Positions 8,213 through 17,262 are shown, counted from the first letter of the stretch. The stretch is DNA of 64,000 nt from Geoanaerobacter pelophilus (GCF_018476885.1 NZ_JAHCVJ010000001.1:496001-560000), one strand, 5' to 3'. The notes: a model not told the origin generated them from the sequence alone. Translations and numbers: made by a program.

Positions 8213-10207
8213 ATGCCGGATGCTATGCTTAAAACTAGCCTTGCAGGGAAGATTCGCCACCTCCGTCCCTTTAAGACTGAGGCGTTACTACCAGTTTTCG
8301 AAGCGGTAGTTAACTCCATCCAAGCCATCGAAGAGATGGGCGATGTAAGGCAAGGTGTTATTACCGTGCGCATCAGGCGGGATATGCGACAAGGAAACCT
8401 TGCATTCAATGACGAAGATTCTTCTCTGCCCAATATTATCGGCTTCGAGATTGAAGACAATGGTATCGGCTTTAATAACGACAACTACGAATCTTTCCAA
8501 ACAGCAGATTCTACCTATAAAATTGCCAAAGGCGGAAAAGGCGTCGGGCGTTTTCTATGGCTTAAGGCGTTTGAACGGGTAGATATCACGAGCATCTACC
8601 TGAGCCCGGATGGCACTCTCACGGGTCGAAATATAGAGTTCACTATTACTGACGGTATTCGTGAATTGACTTCCCATCCCTTTAACATTGATCACGCCAA
8701 TACCATTGTGCGGCTAACCGGGTTTAAAGAAGAATATCGGAAGTTGCCGAGCGCTTTCAAATCTTCCCCCAAAATTGCTCAACGTATATTTGAGCATTGC
8801 CTTACGAGGTTTATCAGCGACCGCGCTCCAACAATAAAGATAATAGACGATTGGGATGGTGTGCTAATCAACCTGCACGACCTTTACAATAAGATAAAAG
8901 GCCATATCGTTACTGAGGATTTCAGCGTTCGCGATTCGTCTTTCACCATGTACCATATTCGTCTCTATGAAACCCACGAGAAAGCCCATCAGCTCGTTTA
9001 TTGCGCCGATGGCAGGGATGTGAAAAACCGTTCCATTGGAAGCCTTTTGGGGACTTCCGTCCAGTTTGACGACGACGGTAAAAAGTTCTTTTACTCGGCC
9101 TATATTACCTCTCCCTTCCTTGATGCAAATGTTGATGAATACCGCCAGGAATTCAATATCCCTGACAAGAATAACCTTTACAGCAGTGATGAAATCTCAA
9201 TGGAGCAGATAGAGCAGGAAGCGGTGCAACGGACTCGGACCCATCTTGCCCCAGTGATTGAATCGGTCGAAAAGCAGAAGGCTGAAAAAGTCTCTAAATT
9301 TCTCCAGAATCAAGCCCCCATGCTGCGGTCAGTAGTGAAGTATTGCCCGGAGGCCATGAAGGAAATCGAGGTTAACACCACTGAGGAGAAGATGACCCAA
9401 ACCCTTTATGCATATAAGGGTAAGGCGGAATATGAAATCAGGAAAAATAGCGACAAGTTATTGCGAACTCAGGCTAAGAGCGTTGAGGAAATTGACGTTC
9501 AGTACAAGGAACTTACAGAAAAGTTAGAGGATTTACAGAAGGATCAATTGGCTGGTTATGTGCTATTTCGCAAAATGATTATTGACCTGCTGGATAAGAA
9601 GCTATGCCTGAATTCGGATCGTAAATACTGCAATGAAGATATTGTTCACGACATCGTTTTTCCGCGCAAAACCGATACGGACACTATCGGTTACGAGAAT
9701 CACAACTTATGGCTAATTGACGAATTACTTGCTTTCCATTCTTTAGCCGCATCTGACAAGCGCTTGTGTGACATTACTACATCCAGCAGCGAAGAACGTC
9801 CCGACGTGGTTGTGTTCTCGGAGGTCGGAGATGATCGAATGGCGAGGGCAATTTCGCTGATTGAATTCAAGAAGCCCCAGCGAACGAACTTTGACGAAGA
9901 CCCCACAAAACAGTTATTTCGGTACGTGCGAGAAATTCGGAAAAATGGCGTATGGTTGCCAAACGGAAGACAAGTTACAGTAAACGATACCACCCGTTTC
10001 TATTGCTATGCAATATGTGACCTAACTCCGCAAGTCAAAGAGTTTGCTGAGAACGGCAACTATGCAGCTCTCCAGGGAGAGCTTGGTTATTATACGTATA
10101 ACCGGAATCATAACGCTCACGTCGAGCTTGTTGCCTTTGACAAGATCGTCCTAGATGCAAAACAGCGGCATAAGGCCTTCTTTGAAAAGCTTGGGATAGG
10201 CAGTTAA
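8213..10207 (+). CDS. GHKL-type ATPase with C-terminal PD-(D/E)XK-like nuclease, candidate defence effector
   Basis: A 664-residue protein 12 bp behind res. The N-terminus is a GHKL ATP-binding domain: N box FEAVVNSIQA (about residues 29-38), G1 box EDNGIGF (about 81-87) and G2 box GGKGVGRF (about 107-114), as in histidine kinases, gyrase B, Hsp90 and MORC proteins, but without a kinase H-box. A helical, charged middle region (about 330-480) looks like coiled coil. Near the C-terminus RPD (529-531) and IEFKK (Glu551, Lys553) reproduce a PD-(D/E)XK active site in a SLIEFKKP strand. The architecture, an ATP-gated dimer with a nuclease tail, suggests a phage-defence effector working with the type III system. 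This role is inferred; I do not know a named family. Confidence 0.7.
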   Translation: MPDAMLKTSLAGKIRHLRPFKTEALLPVFEAVVNSIQAIEEMGDVRQGVITVRIRRDMRQGNLAFNDEDSSLPNIIGFEIEDNGIGFNNDNYESFQTADSTYKIAKGGKGVGRFLWLKAFERVDITSIYLSPDGTLTGRNIEFTITDGIRELTSHPFNIDHANTIVRLTGFKEEYRKLPSAFKSSPKIAQRIFEHCLTRFISDRAPTIKIIDDWDGVLINLHDLYNKIKGHIVTEDFSVRDSSFTMYHIRLYETHEKAHQLVYCADGRDVKNRSIGSLLGTSVQFDDDGKKFFYSAYITSPFLDANVDEYRQEFNIPDKNNLYSSDEISMEQIEQEAVQRTRTHLAPVIESVEKQKAEKVSKFLQNQAPMLRSVVKYCPEAMKEIEVNTTEEKMTQTLYAYKGKAEYEIRKNSDKLLRTQAKSVEEIDVQYKELTEKLEDLQKDQLAGYVLFRKMIIDLLDKKLCLNSDRKYCNEDIVHDIVFPRKTDTDTIGYENHNLWLIDELLAFHSLAASDKRLCDITTSSSEERPDVVVFSEVGDDRMARAISLIEFKKPQRTNFDEDPTKQLFRYVREIRKNGVWLPNGRQVTVNDTTRFYCYAICDLTPQVKEFAENGNYAALQGELGYYTYNRNHNAHVELVAFDKIVLDAKQRHKAFFEKLGIGS

Positions 10208-10225
10208 TTTTAAAAAGGTGAATTT

Positions 10226-10540
10226 ATGTACAAAACGAAAGCTCTTCTATTGGCAACATTAGTCAGTATCCTGCCGGCAATAGTTGCAGGTGCAATCGTT
10301 GGCCTATTCTTCATCAAATCCTTCTGGTACTGGACTGCAGGCATCGCATCGCCTGCTCTTTTTTTCATCTGCCTGGATCGAGTGCCTGTTCGTTTATTTG
10401 CTGGGGCAATGAGAGGGCTTCCCCTTTGGCCACTCCTGAAATACGGATTTGTATGTACGGATAAAAGATCAAGTAACTACAATAGTGATGAGGAGTGGCG
10501 ATACTGGTTTCTCTATAACAGCGATCATCACAAACGCTGA
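10226..10540 (+). CDS. Hypothetical inner-membrane protein
   Basis: A 104-residue protein with two hydrophobic segments (about residues 7-29 and 32-50) and a hydrophilic C-terminal tail rich in charged and aromatic residues. ATG 10226 follows AAAAAGGTGA. It starts 18 bp after the GHKL-nuclease gene on the same strand, so it may be the last gene of the mod-res operon. No family is recognised. Its 3' end overlaps the end of the convergent gene by 13 bp. Confidence 0.5.
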   Translation: MYKTKALLLATLVSILPAIVAGAIVGLFFIKSFWYWTAGIASPALFFICLDRVPVRLFAGAMRGLPLWPLLKYGFVCTDKRSSNYNSDEEWRYWFLYNSDHHKR

Positions 10541-10848
10541 CTATATTCCAAAGCTCCTTTCAGCTTCAATATTTCGTCTCTATCGAGGGAAATGCAACCT
10601 TGATATTCGGCTATCAGATCATACGGTGACGACTCATAGAAATAGATGTTTGCTCCATCCGTCTTTTCCAAATGTGTTAAGACATCACTTGGCAAACAGA
10701 ACTGATATCCCTCCAATGTCAAGGTTGCTCCAAAATCAGCAAGAGCAAGCTTAATTTCAGAATTCCCTACCTTTTCTCGATTACTAAAATCTTCACTGAC
10801 AATAGCGATGATCCCGTCATTGACCAGTAATATCTTCTTTCCCATCAT
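10528..10848 (-). CDS. Hypothetical protein at the end of the transfer operon
   Basis: A 106-residue soluble protein starting 3 bp after the traG stop. It has a beta-rich start (KKILLVNDGIIAIVSED), a central LTLEGYQFCLPSDVLTHLEK segment and an acidic end. GGAGAGG lies upstream, somewhat far from the ATG. I do not recognise the family. Its position suggests cotranscription with traG. It could be an immunity or accessory protein, but nothing in the sequence decides this. Confidence 0.5.
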   Translation of the reverse strand: MMGKKILLVNDGIIAIVSEDFSNREKVGNSEIKLALADFGATLTLEGYQFCLPSDVLTHLEKTDGANIYFYESSPYDLIAEYQGCISLDRDEILKLKGALEYSQRL

Positions 10849-10851
10849 TGC

Positions 10852-13800
10852 CTATTTTCCTCTCCTGAGCGGTGCCGGCCCAGGGCCTTTTGGTAAATTC
10901 GATGTCTTGCTCTGTTGCTGAAGAATTTTCTCGGTTCTCTGCGTTTGCTGTTGAACCCGATTTTCCATAACTCTTGCCGAATCACGAACAGTAACCTCTT
11001 CAGCTTTTGCTGCTGCAGCTTCTTTTGCTTCTCTATTTTTAATCATTGAGCGATTGGGAGCAGTTACAGTGGTAAAGTCTCCAACAACGCCCGCAGTCTC
11101 ATGCAACGCTCCCTGTCCAACGGCAATCGCAGTAGCGGCAGTACCTGCATCAATTGAACGGCCATCCCTGAATTCCTGAGTTGCTGCACTCCCGGCCAGA
11201 TTCTGCTTGGACTCAACTCTTGTTCCGACCACCTGTGAATTCGAATAATCCGCCTTGACCCCGCCATCAGCTCGAATATTACCGGTAATCCCACCACCAG
11301 ATCTCGTACTGACCACCGCTGCACCTTGCTGCGACATCTGAACAAACTGATCTTCTGTAATCTCGGAGCGCTGCCCGGCAATCAGGTTTCCGCTCTTGTC
11401 CATCTTGCCCTGGACCTGCGAATAGTGCAGGTTGCCTTCCTTGTCCTTGGCGTACATGAGGACATTGCCGTCAAGCCCGTTGGAAAATGATCCGCCTACC
11501 ACCTCCATCTTGCCGGTCTTGTCGTTCTTGGCATAGTACCAGTCACCATTGACCATCATCTGCTTGCCGCCGGCCTGGACCATGTAACTGCCGGACTTGC
11601 GCGAGACATTCAGGGCCTGATTCTCATAGCCTGTCTTGATGAAATCACCAACCGTCTTACGCATCCCCTTGTCAGTAGTCGACACGTTCCGATCAAGACG
11701 CTCGATATCAGTTCCGGTTCTGCTCTGGCCGAGATCAAATTTCTGCACCCGGCCACCCTGGTCAACGGCAAACGAGGCAAGGTTACCGTTCCGGTCATAA
11801 TCCGCCTTGTAGTCGAAGGCCTGACCGGACAGTTTGGCGACATGAGCAGCAGCACTCTGGAATCCGGCAGAGCGAAGCTGCTTCTGCAGTTCGAGTGCCT
11901 GTCCCTTATCACCCTTGGCAACGGTACCGGAATCAGACGAATTGACGATCCCGCCATCCATGCCGACATTGACCGCACTCTTGCCGTCAGCTGTCGTGAA
12001 GTTGATATTCTGACCTTCCATCGCCTTCTGCATCTCGGCAAAGCCCCGTTCAGTCAAGTGGCCGTTCTGGTACATCTCTGGATCGTTCTTGAGTTGCGGC
12101 GCAATCCTGCCAACCATCTGATCCGCTGCCGCGTGAACCAGCTGATTGCGGGCAATCCTCCCTGAAACATCATTGCTGGTGAGCCGTTGGTAGTTGTCGT
12201 AACCACCGCCTGCATAGATCCCCTGAATCTTACCCCCGGTCTCCGTTGCTACGACACGGCCAGCTTCCGTGCCGGCAGCTACCGGACCACCCAGCTGATC
12301 GGAAAGTCCGGTTACCTCAGAGGCGTGCTTGCCTTGCTGGAACTGGGCGTTCATCTGCATGAGCTGCCCGGATGAGATCCCGTAGGTATCGGCGATCTTG
12401 TTCACCGCATCAGCATTGGCAAAATCCCCCAGGGCGGTAACCTCTGACCGCATGGCGTTGAACTCCCGCCAGTTCCCATTGAACCCGAGAGACCTGGCTG
12501 CAGCGTAGGCTCCCATCTCTCCCTGCAGCTGTCCGACATTTTTGTCCATGTTGGCGGTCAGGAACCCGGCGTAGTTTTCACCGGAGCCAAAAACATTTGC
12601 CAAGGCCCGGTCATTGGCGACTCCCATCTTGGCAAAGGCCATAGTATCGCCGCCATAGCTGCCGGAAACCACATCCTTGGTCGCAGCAGACTTGTCGAGT
12701 CCCAGCCGGCCATCGAACGATTTCAGTTCATACGATGACGAGAGACCGCCTTCACGCATTGCCCTGCCGCTACCACCGAAACCGATTGACCTGCCAATCT
12801 CGCTGTCAGCAGATATCCTGCTCGAAAACTCCATTCCGAAATCCCGGATCATGTCGCTGGAAGCGGTCGTCTTACCGGACATTCCAACCAATGACTGCGC
12901 CTGCCTGGCCTGGAAACTATGCTCGTTGCTCCACGCCTGGGTCGGCATAGCGGTGACATTGCGCTGCATGGCCGAAGCTCTGCCGGCAGGATCTTCAACC
13001 TCATGTGTCGCCCGGTTGCCTGCGGACTGAACCTGGCTGACCATCCCTCCGGCCATCATTGCCATGGCATGACCGCCGAACTTGATCAACATACCGGTGA
13101 TAACCGTCGCCAGCATCATCCCGCTCATTCGAAGTGTTCCGAACATGCCGAGGATCTTCACGGTCTGGTCAGGGAAGAAGTAGAGGGCATCCATGCCCAG
13201 TTTGTTCTGCCGCACCATCTCATAGGCCCGATTGGCATAGTCCACGGCAAACTGGTGGACGATGGCGTCGGTAACACCCCAGGCGGTCAACCAGATGAAG
13301 AAGCCGGCGATGATCCCGACGGCCTTGCCGATCAGTGGCGTTGGAATGAACAACGCCAGGAACGGCAACAATCCAACCGCGATGGCAGTAAGCGCAGCTT
13401 TCAGAATCGGCAGCCATTCGTTGGCAGACTTCATGGCCCCGGAGGCATTGAGCAGGAACTGGTAGTTGGTGGCGCCGGCAGCATTGCCGCTGCGAAAGAT
13501 CTCCTCCAGTCGCTGGGAGATGTAGGCCTGCTTCAGGAAATCATCAATGCTTGCCGCTCCCAGACCGGTCCCCGCGTTGACGTTGTTGAGAACCGTCTTG
13601 CACTGGATCATGGCGGCAGCGTCGGTCACGTCATAGCCGAGATTCGCGCAAACCGATTCGATGTTCTTCCCCAGATTGGCCGGGGTGAGCGCCGCTTTGA
13701 TGCTGGTCCAGGAGTCGGTACAGGTGAGAGCCTGCCCCTGCGGGTTGGCAGCATCATAGTAGACCGTCCAGATGGCGGGATTTACCGCCTTGTCCAGGGA

Positions 13801-14460
13801 ACCGACAAAATTGGTGGTTGTCTTACGGAGTTCATCCACGGTGAGCCCGGCATTGGGATTCATCAGCGCATAGGAGACGCAGTCCCTGACGTAGCGCCGC
13901 ATGGAGGCATCCAGATTGCTGTCGATGGCCGTCAGGGGAATGCTGGTGAGCTGGGCGAGCCCCAGGAATCCTTTACCACCAGCCTGAGTCTGATAATTCA
14001 GGGGATCTCCGGCAGTGGTGACGATATCCACCAGGCCCCGTTCGATCTTGTTCAGGATGCCGGCCACTGCAACCACCCCATCCGGGATGCCACCGACCGG
14101 CTGATTTTTATTGAAGATCGGATCATAGACATGGATGGTTCCCTTGGGGACGACCAGGGCAAGATAGACCATGATGCCGATCATGGTTGGCACGATCCAG
14201 GTCATGACCGAACCGTTGGCGGTACCAAGCGATTTGGCAAAAACCGTCACCCCGCCGAAGAAGAGCCCGGCGGTGATGACCACGAAATAGAGCGACTTGT
14301 AGGCGTTGTCGCCGAAGATCAACGCCAGCTTGCTGAAGGCATTCACCACCGCGTCGTGACCGCCCCAGACATAGAATTCCATGTCCAGGGCCATTGCCAG
14401 GGATGGAATCAGCAGCAACAGTGCAGTGATGGCAATACTAGAAGTTGTCCGTATCGACAT
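10852..14460 (-). CDS. traG: TraG-like mating-pair stabilisation protein of the F-type system
   Basis: A 1202-residue protein, start ATG 14460 behind AGGAG, overlapping the preceding gene by 23 bp. It has an N-terminal signal/TM segment (ITALLLLIPSLAMA), further membrane segments (about residues 40-110 and 350-500, including LLPFLALFIPTPLIGKAVGI), then a long hydrophilic periplasmic C-terminal half rich in Gln, Gly and Ser, as in F TraG. In F the N-terminal part acts in pilus assembly and the C-terminal part in mating-pair stabilisation and entry exclusion. Its size and topology agree. The C-terminal third is repetitive and is the least conserved part by family knowledge. Confidence 0.85.
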   Translation of the reverse strand: MSIRTTSSIAITALLLLIPSLAMALDMEFYVWGGHDAVVNAFSKLALIFGDNAYKSLYFVVITAGLFFGGVTVFAKSLGTANGSVMTWIVPTMIGIMVYLALVVPKGTIHVYDPIFNKNQPVGGIPDGVVAVAGILNKIERGLVDIVTTAGDPLNYQTQAGGKGFLGLAQLTSIPLTAIDSNLDASMRRYVRDCVSYALMNPNAGLTVDELRKTTTNFVGSLDKAVNPAIWTVYYDAANPQGQALTCTDSWTSIKAALTPANLGKNIESVCANLGYDVTDAAAMIQCKTVLNNVNAGTGLGAASIDDFLKQAYISQRLEEIFRSGNAAGATNYQFLLNASGAMKSANEWLPILKAALTAIAVGLLPFLALFIPTPLIGKAVGIIAGFFIWLTAWGVTDAIVHQFAVDYANRAYEMVRQNKLGMDALYFFPDQTVKILGMFGTLRMSGMMLATVITGMLIKFGGHAMAMMAGGMVSQVQSAGNRATHEVEDPAGRASAMQRNVTAMPTQAWSNEHSFQARQAQSLVGMSGKTTASSDMIRDFGMEFSSRISADSEIGRSIGFGGSGRAMREGGLSSSYELKSFDGRLGLDKSAATKDVVSGSYGGDTMAFAKMGVANDRALANVFGSGENYAGFLTANMDKNVGQLQGEMGAYAAARSLGFNGNWREFNAMRSEVTALGDFANADAVNKIADTYGISSGQLMQMNAQFQQGKHASEVTGLSDQLGGPVAAGTEAGRVVATETGGKIQGIYAGGGYDNYQRLTSNDVSGRIARNQLVHAAADQMVGRIAPQLKNDPEMYQNGHLTERGFAEMQKAMEGQNINFTTADGKSAVNVGMDGGIVNSSDSGTVAKGDKGQALELQKQLRSAGFQSAAAHVAKLSGQAFDYKADYDRNGNLASFAVDQGGRVQKFDLGQSRTGTDIERLDRNVSTTDKGMRKTVGDFIKTGYENQALNVSRKSGSYMVQAGGKQMMVNGDWYYAKNDKTGKMEVVGGSFSNGLDGNVLMYAKDKEGNLHYSQVQGKMDKSGNLIAGQRSEITEDQFVQMSQQGAAVVSTRSGGGITGNIRADGGVKADYSNSQVVGTRVESKQNLAGSAATQEFRDGRSIDAGTAATAIAVGQGALHETAGVVGDFTTVTAPNRSMIKNREAKEAAAAKAEEVTVRDSARVMENRVQQQTQRTEKILQQQSKTSNLPKGPGPAPLRRGK

Positions 14461-15178
14461 GCACAACTCCTGCGGCAATCAGTTTGCGGTTACGCTGCCA
14501 GGCGACCAGCATGGCAACAATCGGGATGATGATAAACACTGCCGTGGATACCAATACGAAGTATGCGGAGATGAGAAAGATCCCCTTGAAACCCTGCACC
14601 CAGTAGTAGATCGAGGCGACCGTGCTGGGCGAAGTCTTGGCGTAATAGAGCTTACCCACCGCCCACAGCACGTTCTTGTCGGTAAAGATCTTGAAATAGA
14701 GAAAGTGGAAGGCGATGAAGGCCAGAACCGCCTTGACGATGGCGCCGAAGACCATGCCGCCCAGGAGATTCAGTACCATCGCCCGGGTGTACTCACCGAT
14801 GAAACAGGTGGAGGCCTTGGCCATGAAGATGGCATACCCCAGCGAAAAACCGAGAGCCAGCAGGAAAGCGCTGAACTTGTCGAAAAAGGTGGGAGATGAA
14901 TCACCGAACATGGGGATGTACTGCTCGATCACACCGATGGCCACGGGGGTCAGCAGCGCCGAGACGATCCCTGACGCAAAGGAACTCCGGAATCCCACCT
15001 CCATGAATTCAAGCCGCTGCTTGGTGGTCAGAAAACGAGCCTTGATGATGCAGCCACCCAGTTCGTTGGCGAAGTTCTGATCGATGTAGGAGATCGCCTC
15101 CAGGAGCCCTCGTGGGTGGATCTCGTTACTCTGGGGGACCGGCATTACATCCGGCGAGCTGTTGCTATCCTTCGACAC
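14438..15178 (-). CDS. Polytopic membrane protein of the transfer operon
   Basis: A 246-residue protein with a GTG start at 15178 preceded by AGGAGG. About four to five hydrophobic segments are visible (for example SFASGIVSALLTPVAIGVI, FLLALGFSLGYAIFMAKA, VLAFIAFHFLYF, GIFLISAYFVLVSTAVFIII) with a conserved-looking cytosolic N-terminus. It lies where F-type operons usually hold traH or traG-proximal genes, but it has no TraH features. I regard it as an unnamed transfer membrane protein specific to this element type. Confidence 0.7.
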   Translation of the reverse strand: MSKDSNSSPDVMPVPQSNEIHPRGLLEAISYIDQNFANELGGCIIKARFLTTKQRLEFMEVGFRSSFASGIVSALLTPVAIGVIEQYIPMFGDSSPTFFDKFSAFLLALGFSLGYAIFMAKASTCFIGEYTRAMVLNLLGGMVFGAIVKAVLAFIAFHFLYFKIFTDKNVLWAVGKLYYAKTSPSTVASIYYWVQGFKGIFLISAYFVLVSTAVFIIIPIVAMLVAWQRNRKLIAAGVVHVDTDNF

Positions 15179-15187
15179 TGCGTCCTC

Positions 15188-15439
15188 CTATCCCGTAAAT
15201 GACCTGACCAGGTTCATGACACCGCCGCCATAGGCAACAATAGCGGCCAACAGCAGGCAGATGGCGGCCAGCGTCGGGTTTCGCTGTCTCACCCCGACCC
15301 AGAATGCCGTGACCACCAGGGCGACGAAGAAAAAGCGACCCCAGAAACCATAGAGGAGCGTGGCAAAGAGCTTCTGCCAGAAGCCGGTATATTCCGCCTG
15401 CCCCATGTAGTGCAGCGGGTTGAGTTTTTCGATGGGCAC
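15188..15439 (-). CDS. Small two-helix membrane protein of the transfer operon
   Basis: An 83-residue protein from GTG 15439, chosen because AAGGAG precedes it; an upstream start would lie inside the peptidase gene. It has two membrane helices (about residues 22-43 and 50-75), separated by a basic turn VRQRNP. Size and topology recall TraL/VirB3 or VirB2-type subunits, but no motif allows a name. It lies between the S26 peptidase and the polytopic membrane protein. Confidence 0.65.
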   Translation of the reverse strand: MPIEKLNPLHYMGQAEYTGFWQKLFATLLYGFWGRFFFVALVVTAFWVGVRQRNPTLAAICLLLAAIVAYGGGVMNLVRSFTG

Positions 15440-15461
15440 GGCAGCTCCTTTCAACAGGCTG

Positions 15462-15956
15462 TCAGAAGATCGGGTAGGCTTTCGCCAGGATGCGGCTCTT
15501 GTCGACAAAGCCGAAGTAACGGGAGTCGAAGCTGTCCTTATGTTGCCCCATAACAAACATGAATCCCTTGGGTACAGGACCGTTGAAGGTAAAGTGCTGC
15601 AGCGGTTCCCCCTTCAGGGAAAAGTCCTTGGCCCTGACCAGGTACTTACCGTTGCAGAAGAATTTCTTCTCCGCGTTGACGGTGAGCAGATCTCCCTCGT
15701 TGCAACCGAGGATCTTCATCACGTCATCTGATTTCTTAATCCCCATTCTGGCTGACAATTGCCTGTGCCGGAACAGGACGTAATCCCCGCGTACCACTTT
15801 GTCCGGGTACCGGATGAGCCAGTAGACCCGATGCGTGAGTGATGGCGTGAGGGTGACGCTGATCTTGTAGGGAAGCAGCGTCCCCGCCACGAGCAGGACC
15901 GTGATTGCCAGCCAAAGCCGCCAGTTGCTAAACTCAAGGTTTAACGGTTTCGGCAT
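15462..15956 (-). CDS. traF: TraF-type S26 signal peptidase
   Basis: A 164-residue membrane-anchored serine peptidase. One N-terminal membrane helix (about residues 12-30) is followed by the active-site segment TPSLTHRVYW with Ser39 and by the lysine of DDVMKILGCNEGD (Lys81). The SFDSRYFG box near the C-terminus is typical of TraF/S26C. In RP4, TraF trims and cyclises the pilin, and the IncH homologue does the same, so this enzyme is the probable maturase of the pilin at 31,740-32,039. I chose ATG 15956; a GTG at 15974 is also possible. Confidence 0.88.
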   Translation of the reverse strand: MPKPLNLEFSNWRLWLAITVLLVAGTLLPYKISVTLTPSLTHRVYWLIRYPDKVVRGDYVLFRHRQLSARMGIKKSDDVMKILGCNEGDLLTVNAEKKFFCNGKYLVRAKDFSLKGEPLQHFTFNGPVPKGFMFVMGQHKDSFDSRYFGFVDKSRILAKAYPIF

Positions 15957-16308
15957 TGCGCACCACCGCGTCACCCATGATGACCACCCGGTTTTTGGGA
16001 ATGGCCGTGATGACGGTCTCCAGTCGGTCGAAACTCTTTTTCAGTTCGTCGTCATTCAGCTTGCCGGCCAGGTAATTGTCCCGCTGCTGGGCGATGTACC
16101 CTTTGAGGTCAACGGCCACGATCTTCTGGGCATACCAGCGGTCATAGCCAATAATGGTGGCCAAAGATGCACCAAAAGATACCGCCAAACAGAGCGCAAC
16201 AATGGGGATCATTCCCGGTGGCTTTTTGGAATGCTCTTTTGGTAGCGTTGATGGTACCGAAACAGCAACCTTGCTCTCTGCCTGTTCTTGTGAGGAGGTC
16301 GTCTCCAT
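15934..16308 (-). CDS. trbI: TrbI-like F-type transfer protein
   Basis: A 124-residue protein with a cytosolic N-terminus of about 35 residues, one membrane helix (MIPIVALCLAVSFGASLATIIG) and a periplasmic helical tail. Length and layout match F TrbI, a small inner-membrane protein affecting pilus outgrowth and retraction. It overlaps the peptidase start by 23 bp. ATG 16308 was preferred because AAGGGA lies upstream. Assignment rests on topology, length and neighbours more than on motifs. Confidence 0.7.
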   Translation of the reverse strand: METTSSQEQAESKVAVSVPSTLPKEHSKKPPGMIPIVALCLAVSFGASLATIIGYDRWYAQKIVAVDLKGYIAQQRDNYLAGKLNDDELKKSFDRLETVITAIPKNRVVIMGDAVVRNAETVKP

Positions 16309-16426
16309 GCAGTTCCCTTCATTCATTCTGTATGCTCTCTTTCCTGAATTAGATTTTCCTGTCCGGTGCGATGAACAGGTCTTTATGGATATCCACTGGA
16401 ACGATAGGCAGCGCTCATATTATTTG

Positions 16427-16455
16427 TTGCCATTTTGGCGTCACATGGTTACACT
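16427..16455 (+). promoter_or_regulatory. Probable promoter of the tacA-tacT pair
   Basis: TTGCCA (16427-16432), 17 bp, TACACT (16450-16455), followed by a GTG start at 16479 with AGGAGG. The boxes match sigma-70 at five and four positions. The promoter points against the transfer operon. Confidence 0.5.
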
Positions 16456-16478
16456 TTATTCCTGACAGGAGGTGTACT

Positions 16479-16760
16479 GTGGCACATGCACGAGCAGAAG
16501 AACGAATCCCGGCACGGATGCCCACGGCGGTGTACGACCGTGTTGTTGAAGCCGCCCAGGCTGTTGGCGCTACGCTCAATCAGTTTCTGGTTCAATCGGC
16601 TCTGGAAAAAGCCAACGAGATTCTCGAACAGGAGCGTGTTATCAAATTGTCGGCACATGCTGCAAAGACCGTTTTCGACCTGATGGATAATCCCCCTGTC
16701 CCTAACGAGCAATTGAAAGCTGCCATGAAACGTCGCGAGAAGGCCTTGTGCCCGAAATAG
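16479..16760 (+). CDS. tacA: DUF1778/TacA-type antitoxin
   Basis: A 93-residue protein from GTG 16479, six bases after GGAGG. The N-terminal ribbon-helix-helix (ARAEERIPARMPTAVYDRVV, AAQAVGATLNQFLVQSALEKA) binds DNA and the C-terminal helical segment (about 55-93) would wrap the acetyltransferase toxin, as in TacA antitoxins. The reading frame overlaps tacT by 13 bp, a hallmark of these pairs. It lies between trbI and trbC on the opposite strand to the transfer operon. Confidence 0.9.
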   Translation: MAHARAEERIPARMPTAVYDRVVEAAQAVGATLNQFLVQSALEKANEILEQERVIKLSAHAAKTVFDLMDNPPVPNEQLKAAMKRREKALCPK

Positions 16761-17248
16761 AAGCCCTGTCAAAGCATCATGACCGCACCGGTTTTGACTG
16801 CGGAGTGGCCGAGCTTAATGCTTTTCTCAAATCCACCGCACGACAGCATGGCGATAAAGGCATTTCCAGAACGTTTGTCCTGACTGACCAGAGCAGTCCT
16901 GCCATTATGGGATTCTTCACCCTTACCCTGTGCGAAGTAGTCGCGGTGAAACTCCCGGCCGCATATGCGAAGAAATACCCACAACACGGTCTTCCTGCCG
17001 TACGGCTTGCCCGCCTGGCGGTATCACTCAAACATCAGGGCAAACGGTATGGAGAACTTCTGCTTACGGAAGCTGTTGACCGCACCGCCCTGATTGCCGC
17101 GCAGGCCGGAGTCATCGGTCTGTTTGTGGATGCAAAGAACGATTCCGCTCGCACCTTTTATGAACGGTATGGATTCGTCGCGCTGCCTGACCAACCCTTT
17201 CATCTGTTTCTACCGATCGATACAATTCGAATGCTCACCACCGGATAA
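16748..17248 (+). CDS. tacT: GNAT-family toxin (TacT type)
   Basis: A 166-residue Gcn5-related acetyltransferase with a GTG start inside tacA. The acetyl-CoA-binding segment LARLAVSLKHQGKRYGELLL (residues about 80-99) carries the Q-G-K-R-Y-G form of the P-loop, and the C-terminal TFYERYGF is the usual end of the fold. TacT toxins acetylate the amino group of charged tRNAs (often Gly, Met or Ile) and halt translation. Substrate choice cannot be read from the sequence. It converges with trbC, with only 14 bp between the stop codons. Confidence 0.9.
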   Translation: MPEIEALSKHHDRTGFDCGVAELNAFLKSTARQHGDKGISRTFVLTDQSSPAIMGFFTLTLCEVVAVKLPAAYAKKYPQHGLPAVRLARLAVSLKHQGKRYGELLLTEAVDRTALIAAQAGVIGLFVDAKNDSARTFYERYGFVALPDQPFHLFLPIDTIRMLTTG

Positions 17249-17262
17249 AATCCTGTCCCACG

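Noticed and set aside
12919-14529. A 536-codon open frame on the plus strand opposite traG
   Set aside because: It mirrors the traG codons, has no ribosome site and its translation is low-complexity and His/Gly/Asp-rich without a fold. traG is supported by family features.
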